Shown here: piece by piece, positions 6,670 to 12,272 of the stretch
Layout of the letters: each line of letters starts with the position of its first letter
Numbering within the stretch: the first letter of the stretch is position 1
Notes under the pieces: generated by a model
Seen by the model: only the letters and a program-made list of their open reading frames with translations
What the model was told of the DNA's origin: nothing
Databases searched by the model: none
DNA from: Deltaproteobacteria bacterium
GTDB lineage: Bacteria; Desulfobacterota; Anaeroferrophillalia; Anaeroferrophillales; Tharpellaceae
Length of the DNA stretch: 12,272 nucleotides
Assembly (NCBI GenBank): GCA_030633185.1
Contig: DAOVTG010000056.1
Span: 1-12,272, forward strand
Reading direction: 5' to 3'
Program-made: the position numbers and the translations under genes

Positions 6670-7488
6670 CTACCCTACCTTCTTAAATATTTTTTCATTA
6701 CCACATACTTTAACAAATTTATCTGCCAGATTGGAAAAACGAACGTGCTCCTTACTGCCAAGAAAGAGGAAACCGCCCCCCGGCAAAGCATCATAAAAAA
6801 GCTTAAATACCCGGTCCTGTAGAACTCTGGAAAAATAGATCAAGACATTGCGACAGACAACACAGTCCATCTCACTGAAAACCGCATCCGTTACCAGATT
6901 ATGTTCTGAAAAAACTAGATTAGCTTTGAGTCTGTCGGCCATAACTACGTGATCGTAATGGGCCGTGTAATACTCAGAAAGAGATCTCCGCCCGCCCGCC
7001 TTCTGGTAATTTACTGAACCTTCCTGCATAATGGCAACCGGATAAATGCCTTCTCGCGCGACATTTAAGGCTTCGCTACAAGTGTCGGTGGCATAAATCC
7101 GGTAGCGGCCCGCCAATCCTTCCTCTTCAAGCATAATCGCCATAGAGTAGACCTCTTCTCCGGAAGCACAACCTGCATGCCAAATCTGGATATGGTCTTT
7201 CTCAGCAAGAACCGGGATCACCTGGTTGCGAAAGCTGAAAAAATAGTCCGGGTCGCGGAACATCTCCGTAACATTGACTGTCAACTCTTTAAGCAGAGTT
7301 GTAAAAAACTGTTCATTATGGATCAGCTCATGCTGCATCGCCGAGATCGAAGCAAAACCTGAAACAGCCTGGTGTTTTTTTATTCGTCTGCGGATAGAAG
7401 CCTTAGCATAGCTCCGAAAATCGTAGCCATACTTCTGATATATTGCCTGGAGCAGGAGTTCAGCTTCCAACTTTTCGTTTTCATTCAT
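6670..7488 (-). CDS. cheR: CheR-type chemoreceptor methyltransferase
   Basis: CheR transfers methyl groups from S-adenosylmethionine to glutamates of chemoreceptor-like proteins. The 272-residue product has the normal two-domain layout: a helical N-terminal domain (about 5-75), then the SAM-binding domain. Motifs are TVNVTEMFRDP at 70-80, the glycine-rich AGCASGEEVYS at 105-115, ATD at 133-135 (ribose contact), and CRNVLIYF at 212-219. No TPR or pentapeptide tether is present. The ATG at 7488 follows a weak GAG. Its natural upstream junction with the kinase gene seems to have been split by the 150-bp element. The next gene, cheB, starts one base after its stop. No classical receptor is in view, so its substrate may be encoded elsewhere or be the kinase itself. 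Confidence 0.95.
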   Translation of the reverse strand: MNENEKLEAELLLQAIYQKYGYDFRSYAKASIRRRIKKHQAVSGFASISAMQHELIHNEQFFTTLLKELTVNVTEMFRDPDYFFSFRNQVIPVLAEKDHIQIWHAGCASGEEVYSMAIMLEEEGLAGRYRIYATDTCSEALNVAREGIYPVAIMQEGSVNYQKAGGRRSLSEYYTAHYDHVVMADRLKANLVFSEHNLVTDAVFSEMDCVVCRNVLIYFSRVLQDRVFKLFYDALPGGGFLFLGSKEHVRFSNLADKFVKVCGNEKIFKKVG

Positions 7489-7489
7489 T
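7484..7489. repeat. candidate target-site duplication, left of copy 3
   Basis: TTCATT immediately left of the element matches TTCATT at 7641-7646 on its right. On the coding strand it reads AATGAA and contains the cheR start codon. Confidence 0.45.
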
Positions 7490-7639
7490 GATGAGCTCGT
7501 AAAAAGTCATGAGATGGCTAAGTAAAAATTTCGATATACAAGGAGTAGTGGTTTTTCAGGCGCGAGACCATACATGTAGTATGTCGAGTGTCTGAAAAAC
7601 CGATACGACGCAGTAGATCGGACTTTTTACGACGCCATC
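7490..7639. repeat. Full copy 3 of the 150-bp palindromic dispersed element
   Basis: This is the second complete copy, again 150 bp, filling the only sizeable gap between the kinase and cheR. Outer ends form a near-perfect inverted repeat, GATGAGCTCGTAAAAAGTC at 7490-7508 against the complement of GATGGCGTCGTAAAAAGTC at 7621-7639 (16 of 19 match). An inner left motif, GATGGCTAAGTAAAAA, starts at 7513. The inner arms GGTTTTTCAG and CTGAAAAACC are perfectly complementary and enclose CATAC-ATGTA-GTATG. Long stretches match copy 1. Flanking TTCATT on both sides (with one extra base, 7640, on the right) suggests insertion with a 6-bp duplication. The element carries no gene; as part of the transcript it would form a long hairpin just before the cheR start. 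Confidence 0.9.
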
Positions 7640-7640
7640 G

Positions 7641-7646
7641 TTCATT
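7641..7646. repeat. candidate target-site duplication, right of copy 3
   Basis: This is the second TTCATT, one base beyond the element end. Its last base is also the final base of the kinase stop codon. Confidence 0.45.
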
Positions 7647-10600
7647 TAATTATACAACCAGACCCGGAGCATCGAAAAAAGCCTCTCGGGATCTATCGGT
7701 TTGGCCAGATAATCGTTGGCCCCGGCATCAATACATTTTTTACGATCACCTTTCATAGCCTTGGCCGTGAGGGCTACAACCGGTAATTTGGCAAATTTTT
7801 CCTGTTTGCGAATCTCTGCCATAGCCTCAAAACCATCCATGACCGGCATCATAATATCCATTAAGACCAAATCAATGTCAGGATCGTTTGCCAACTGATC
7901 GAGGGCTTCTTTGCCGTCTTTAGCAACAACCACCGCCATTGACTTATCCATAATTATTTTTCGTAAGGAAAAAACATTCCGCATATCATCATCCACCAAC
8001 AGGATCTTCTTACCTTTAAAAACCTCTTCACGATTATAAAATTGTTTCACTATCTCACGCTGACGATGGGGAAGATTTTTTTCCACACGATGCATGAAAA
8101 GCGTTGCTTGAGCCAGCAAACGCTCATGTGAGGAGACCCCCTTTAAAAGGGTAGTCTGGGAAAACTGATCTATCATACCCTGCTCTTTCGAAGTTAACTC
8201 TTTACCAGTATAAACAATGACAGGTGTGCGGCACAAATCTTCTTGATCCCGGATATACTCCAACACTTTTTTGCCATCCATATCAGGTAGACCCAGATCA
8301 AGAATAACGCAGTCAGGCTGTTCGGCCGTCAGCATTGCTATTGCCTGACTCCCGGTTTTTGCCCGCAGCAGCTCAATATCATCAGCCTTAAAAATATGTT
8401 TAATAAGCTCTGATGAAAAATTTTCATCTTCCACCAGCAGGAGTTTTTTTCTTTCCGTCCCGGCAACGTCAAGAAGTTCTGCCAAACTTTTGTGTAACAC
8501 GGCCTCATCAACCGGTTTAGTGATAAAATTTAAGGCGCCCATCCTTAAGGCCTCGGAATCTCTATCTGAAGCAGAGATGACATGTACTGGAATATGGCGG
8601 GTATCAGCACTCTCTTTTAAACGACTGAGCACGGACCAGCCATCCATCCCCGGCAGTCCAAGGTCAAGGATAATAGCTGTAGGCCCGTATATGTCTGCAT
8701 ATTGCAACCCGGTTTCGCCGGTTCCCGCCACCAGGACTTTAAACTGCTGCTCTCTGGCCATATCCCTGACTATGGCAGCGAAAGTTGGATCGTCATCAAT
8801 AATAAGCAAAATTTTATCGTCGTCCAAGATAGTATTGCGATCATCACTTACATAGTCCTCCTCCTGTTCCTTGGTTTCCGCAGGTAGAAAGGAGGTGAGT
8901 TTTCTTGAGGTAATTTTTTCTTCTGAGGACTCCTCTTTTTCCCCCATGACCTGAACCGCTTCGCTCTCTTTAGACAAGAAAAGAGCAAAGGTTGATCCTT
9001 TTCCAAGGCTGCTTCTCATAATGATTTCACCGCCGAGCAAGCCCGCCATCTCCCGACTGATAGATAAACCAAGCCCGGTACCGCCAAACTTGCGGCTGGT
9101 ACTGCCATCAGCCTGCTGAAAAGCCTCAAAAACAATGTCATGCCTATCGTGGGCAATACCAATCCCCGTGTCAGTAACGATAAAAGCCAAACCAACTTTA
9201 TCTGCGAAACTCTCAGGCAACTTCCCAACAAGTTCAAAATCAAGAGTATCGGTTAGACTGATGCGCAGGGTAACGCTGCCACTTTCAGTAAATTTACAGC
9301 TATTGGAGAGTAGATTTTTCAGAATTTGCTCTAGGCGTTGTTGATCTGTTTTGATAAATTCAGGAAGATCTTCATCAATAATTGTGACAAATTCTAAGCT
9401 TTTCTCTGCACAAATTGGCTTAAAAAGCTGTTCCATATGGTTGACAACACTCTGCAATAGAACATTTTCAGACTGTACATCTATGCGGCCTGACTCCACC
9501 TTGGCAAGATCCAGTACTTCATTAATAAGATTAAGCAGGTCTTTACCAGACTTGTTAATGGTCTGAGCAGATTCAACATCATCATCTGAAAGTTGCCTGT
9601 TTTTATTAGCCGCCATAAGACTTGAGAGTAGAAGAATAGAATTGAGCGGAGTTCTCAATTCATGACTCATATTGGCCATAAACTCAGATTTATATCTATT
9701 CGCAAGCTCTATTTTTTGATTCCTCTCCTCCAGATCTTTTTGTTGTCTTTTGAAATGAGTTGCCTGCTCTTCGAGCTGAGCGCCCTGCTCTTCAAGCGCG
9801 GCCGAGTTTTTCTCTAACTCCCGGTTAGCCTCTTCCAACTCCTCATTATTAGCGGTTAGTTCTTCTTCCCGGGTCTGCAGCTCCTCCTTCTGGCCCTGGG
9901 TCTCCAATAACAAAGTTTGCATCTGCTGGCTGGAGTTGGCACTGTTAACAGCAACGGCAACAGCTGGAACAACGTGTTTAAGCAAAGTGATCTCCTGCTC
10001 AACAAAAGAGCTACTACTGCCAAACAGCAAAACTCCCAACACTCTGTTTTCATGAACAAGGGGCAGTGCCATAATCTCTTTGGGAGAAGAGAGACCAAGA
10101 CCGGAATTGATTTTGAAGTTGAGATGATCTACGGGTATTTTGTTAAAAAGAATACTCTTCTTCTCCAAAGCCGCCTGCCCCACCAGCCCTTCACCGAGGG
10201 CAAATTTATTGCCCTCGCTCTCTTTGGCTTTAAATGCATAACCGGCAACCAAGTGCAATATATCGTCACCCATAACAAAAAAAGCACCCACCTGGATATT
10301 CAGATAAGTACCAAGGTAGTTGAGAATATTCTGACTCAAAGTGGTAAGATCATGTTCACCCTGCATGGTGTTACTAAGTCCTGCCTCACCGGTCTTAAGC
10401 CAATCCTGGAGATCTTTTTGAGCCATCATTTTTTTCAAGGAACCGACCATTTCGATCATGGCCTGATAAAGGATGCCGATTTCATTGGCCTGGGTTTTTA
10501 TAGCCCGCACAGAAAGATCACCCTGGGCCACCTTCCGAGCCCAGACAGTGATAGTACTCAACGGCAAGATCATACGACGGGTGATAAACATCGCCATAAA

Positions 10601-11701
10601 AAAAACCAGAACCGCTGTAACAAAAAGAGTGGAAAGGATCATTCGCCCGAGATCTCTGGAAGCGGCAAAAGCCTCAGCCTCGTCGACTTCAGCTATCATC
10701 AACCAATGCAGGCCATACATATGTAGACTTTCAACATCGCGAGAAAGACCCAGTATCTGTTTATGGCTTTGCCCTTGATAAAAAATGGCATCAGATAATA
10801 CTGGGAACAACTCTTTATCAAGGTCAGCATCAGATCCGTGCCGTATTTTCTCCAGGGCCAGCCATTGGGTGACCAAAGGATTATCTATCGTTCCACCTAA
10901 AGCAGACGAACTTACATCATTACGACGACGACTGCGCAGGGTGCTGTCATTACCAACCAAAAATACCTGACCGGTTTCACCCAGGTCACCAACATTAGTC
11001 ATAATACTATCTATATGGGCCATGGTGATCTGCATCACCATAATACCGATCACCTCACCATCCTCATCAACCATCACTTGACTGATGAAAAGACTTTCAA
11101 GCTTGTCGGAGAACTCGTAATTGGAAAAATCCGAGCACTGGATTTGATTCGAGTCAAAGGTTCTACGGCACACATTGGTCAATTCTCTAGACTGATGAGA
11201 ACCAGTAAAGATATTGGTGCCCAAATCTGCTTCAGCAGCAACACTATGGAGAATATTGCCCTGGAGATCGACAATCAGAATATCGTGATAATCATCAGCC
11301 AATTCCTGAAATTCCAAAAGATCACTACCATGTTCAGTGACAATATTAAGATAATTGTATGTCTTGATAAACTGCTCCAGAGACAAGACGCTTTCACCAG
11401 AGGCTTCTATTAGCTTCTGTAACAAGACAATATTTTCGGATAAATCTGCGTGAAGGATCAAATCGTTAACTCGTTCCTCGAAATAAAACGTCAAGTAGTA
11501 GTTACGAAGGCTGGCAGCTGCCTGCAGAGACTGGGTCTGCTTTTCAAAGCGAATGGTTTGCCCTCTTTTGTAACTGAGCAGGCCGACCACGCTTAAGGGC
11601 AGCAGGGAGAAGAGCAACAAGCTGACAAACAGGGTACGCCCCAAGCCGGTAAACGGAGTAAAGCGGTTATTGTATTGTTTCTTATCAGGGATGGTAGGCA
11701 T
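7646..11701 (-). CDS. Large hybrid sensor histidine kinase with three receiver domains
   Basis: This 1351-residue inner-membrane kinase has, in order: TM1 (about 22-43); a periplasmic Cache-like sensor (about 60-345, with DILIVDLQGNILHSV); TM2 (about 354-374); HAMP (about 375-430); GAF (about 452-590); a Glu-rich coiled coil (about 595-670); HisKA with phospho-accepting H680 in MSHELRTPLNS; and HATPase_c (about 785-910) with N-box LKNLLSNSCKF, DTGIGI and GGTGLGLS. Three receiver domains follow, with phosphoacceptors at about D1013, D1135 and D1282. REC2 is the least typical (LLKG instead of KP around the conserved lysine). No HPt domain is present, so relay to the cyclase regulator would need a separate HPt or direct transfer. 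An ATG at 11749 is in frame, but the ATG at 11701 has GAGG five bases upstream and gives a better N-terminus before TM1. It sits between a ModA-like binding protein and cheR. Confidence 0.96.
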   Translation of the reverse strand: MPTIPDKKQYNNRFTPFTGLGRTLFVSLLLFSLLPLSVVGLLSYKRGQTIRFEKQTQSLQAAASLRNYYLTFYFEERVNDLILHADLSENIVLLQKLIEASGESVLSLEQFIKTYNYLNIVTEHGSDLLEFQELADDYHDILIVDLQGNILHSVAAEADLGTNIFTGSHQSRELTNVCRRTFDSNQIQCSDFSNYEFSDKLESLFISQVMVDEDGEVIGIMVMQITMAHIDSIMTNVGDLGETGQVFLVGNDSTLRSRRRNDVSSSALGGTIDNPLVTQWLALEKIRHGSDADLDKELFPVLSDAIFYQGQSHKQILGLSRDVESLHMYGLHWLMIAEVDEAEAFAASRDLGRMILSTLFVTAVLVFFMAMFITRRMILPLSTITVWARKVAQGDLSVRAIKTQANEIGILYQAMIEMVGSLKKMMAQKDLQDWLKTGEAGLSNTMQGEHDLTTLSQNILNYLGTYLNIQVGAFFVMGDDILHLVAGYAFKAKESEGNKFALGEGLVGQAALEKKSILFNKIPVDHLNFKINSGLGLSSPKEIMALPLVHENRVLGVLLFGSSSSFVEQEITLLKHVVPAVAVAVNSANSSQQMQTLLLETQGQKEELQTREEELTANNEELEEANRELEKNSAALEEQGAQLEEQATHFKRQQKDLEERNQKIELANRYKSEFMANMSHELRTPLNSILLLSSLMAANKNRQLSDDDVESAQTINKSGKDLLNLINEVLDLAKVESGRIDVQSENVLLQSVVNHMEQLFKPICAEKSLEFVTIIDEDLPEFIKTDQQRLEQILKNLLSNSCKFTESGSVTLRISLTDTLDFELVGKLPESFADKVGLAFIVTDTGIGIAHDRHDIVFEAFQQADGSTSRKFGGTGLGLSISREMAGLLGGEIIMRSSLGKGSTFALFLSKESEAVQVMGEKEESSEEKITSRKLTSFLPAETKEQEEDYVSDDRNTILDDDKILLIIDDDPTFAAIVRDMAREQQFKVLVAGTGETGLQYADIYGPTAIILDLGLPGMDGWSVLSRLKESADTRHIPVHVISASDRDSEALRMGALNFITKPVDEAVLHKSLAELLDVAGTERKKLLLVEDENFSSELIKHIFKADDIELLRAKTGSQAIAMLTAEQPDCVILDLGLPDMDGKKVLEYIRDQEDLCRTPVIVYTGKELTSKEQGMIDQFSQTTLLKGVSSHERLLAQATLFMHRVEKNLPHRQREIVKQFYNREEVFKGKKILLVDDDMRNVFSLRKIIMDKSMAVVVAKDGKEALDQLANDPDIDLVLMDIMMPVMDGFEAMAEIRKQEKFAKLPVVALTAKAMKGDRKKCIDAGANDYLAKPIDPERLFSMLRVWLYN

Positions 11702-11706
11702 AATTT

Positions 11707-11710
11707 CCTC
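11707..11710 (-). promoter_or_regulatory. ribosome binding site deciding the kinase start
   Basis: GAGG on the minus strand, five bases before the ATG at 11701. The in-frame ATG codons at 11749 and 11725 have no comparable site. Confidence 0.55.
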
Positions 11711-11767
11711 AGTCAGCGCTGACATAAATCTAAGCGCAATATCGGCCATGTTACTTATTTACAGACC

Positions 11768-12272
11768 CTAAGGACTAATAACAAAGCCTGCGGATCTGAA
11801 AATGTCACTTGCCTCTTTGCTTTGCACAAAGGCTAGAAACTGAATCAATTCACTCTTGTGACGACTCTTAATAAGTGGTGCGGAAAAGTACTTTATCTGT
11901 GTGTAAAGATGTTGAGGAATCACGAAATGGGTGAGCAAGTTACCTTTAATATTTGTTTGATAAAGGAGAGCAACAATGCCTTTCCGGCTGAGGCCATATC
12001 TTTTTAATCTGCGGACAGAAAGACTAATCTTCCGGTTGTACTTTATTTTAGGTTGTATTTTTGCCCAAAAACCTGAATTCACCATTGCTTCCTTGGCATA
12101 CAATCCATATGGGGCAAATTTGGGATCACCCATAAGTATCTGTTTTACTTCCGGCCTGATTAAGTCTGCAAAAGTTTGTAATTTTAACTCCCCGACTTTA
12201 AGAGGCAGCGAGGCCACCACCAATTGATTGCCCCAATTCCATTTGATGGTGGCAGGATCAACCAAGCCAGAG
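11768..12272 (-). CDS. ModA-like periplasmic oxyanion-binding protein, C-terminal part
   Basis: This is the last ~168 residues of a substrate-binding protein; the gene continues past the window edge. It resembles molybdate-binding ModA: an SGLVDPATIKWNWGNQLVVA stretch like the ModA 'IDP..GNRLVLVA' region, MGDPKFAPYGLYAKEAM like 'IGDPKHVPAGIYAKEAL', GFWAKIQPKIKY, a Tyr in ALLYQTN near the usual ligand tyrosine, and a closing FVQSKEASDIFRSAGF. The domain should lie in the periplasm. It is unusually basic around KYNRKISLSVRRLKRYGL, where ModA proteins are usually neutral or acidic, so the ligand may not be molybdate. No ModB or ModC follows; the next gene is the sensor kinase 66 bp on, which suggests a sensing role rather than transport. 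The family call is good; ligand and role are open. Confidence 0.75.
   Translation of the reverse strand, partial: SGLVDPATIKWNWGNQLVVASLPLKVGELKLQTFADLIRPEVKQILMGDPKFAPYGLYAKEAMVNSGFWAKIQPKIKYNRKISLSVRRLKRYGLSRKGIVALLYQTNIKGNLLTHFVIPQHLYTQIKYFSAPLIKSRHKSELIQFLAFVQSKEASDIFRSAGFVISP

Noticed and set aside
9735..9905. Repetitive CTC/CTT-rich stretch resembling tandem repeats
   Set aside because: It is explained by the Glu/Leu-rich heptads of the kinase coiled coil, and the repeats are imperfect at the DNA level.
9917..10726. A 269-codon open frame on the plus strand
   Set aside because: It lies entirely antisense to the GAF/HAMP/TM2 part of the kinase, which is clearly the real gene. The translation shows no recognisable domain and there is no supporting start signal.

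Overview
The window is protein-coding almost end to end. Every convincing gene lies on the minus strand, so the transcription order runs from high to low coordinates. The gene mix fits an anaerobic bacterium of the Desulfobacterota/deltaproteobacterial type: a COG2122 (UPF0280) protein, a NIL-domain diferredoxin, an Rrf2 regulator with a class I cysteine desulfurase, and a large sensory cluster. This placement is inferred from gene content and was not tested by phylogeny.

Region 1, sensory (12272 to 5080): the C-terminal part of a ModA-like periplasmic oxyanion-binding protein; a 1351-residue hybrid histidine kinase (TM - Cache-like sensor - TM - HAMP - GAF - coiled coil - HisKA - HATPase - three receiver domains); CheR; a CheB that consists only of the methylesterase domain; and a REC-GGDEF diguanylate cyclase response regulator with an intact active site and I-site. 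The likely logic is a non-flagellar, chemosensory-style phosphorelay with c-di-GMP output. No CheA, CheW or methyl-accepting chemotaxis protein is visible.

Region 2, tryptophan (5096 to 3109): trpB starts inside the 3' end of the cyclase gene, and trpA overlaps trpB at a TGATG junction. Region 3, sulfur and Fe-S (3078 to 132): UPF0280/COG2122, NIL-ferredoxin, an Rrf2 regulator with a TTG start, and a NifS/IscS-type cysteine desulfurase. COG2122 and NIL-ferredoxin families have been linked to homocysteine/persulfide chemistry in anaerobes, which fits a sulfur-donating desulfurase next door. Most junctions overlap or nearly touch, so the whole set looks like one long transcription unit or several tightly packed ones.

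The most unusual content is a dispersed palindromic element that I cannot assign to a named family. Two full copies are each 150 bp (1314-1463 between rrf2 and nifS; 7490-7639 between the kinase and cheR). A half copy (6085-6148) lies inside the cheB coding sequence and encodes about its last 20 residues. The full copies form the only two long gaps in the array, sit exactly between a stop and the next start, and can be folded end to end as one imperfect hairpin. Removing each copy, with one copy of a candidate target duplication, recreates a tight stop/start junction (TGATG for rrf2/nifS, TAAATG for kinase/cheR). They look like ERIC- or MITE-type insertions at operon junctions.
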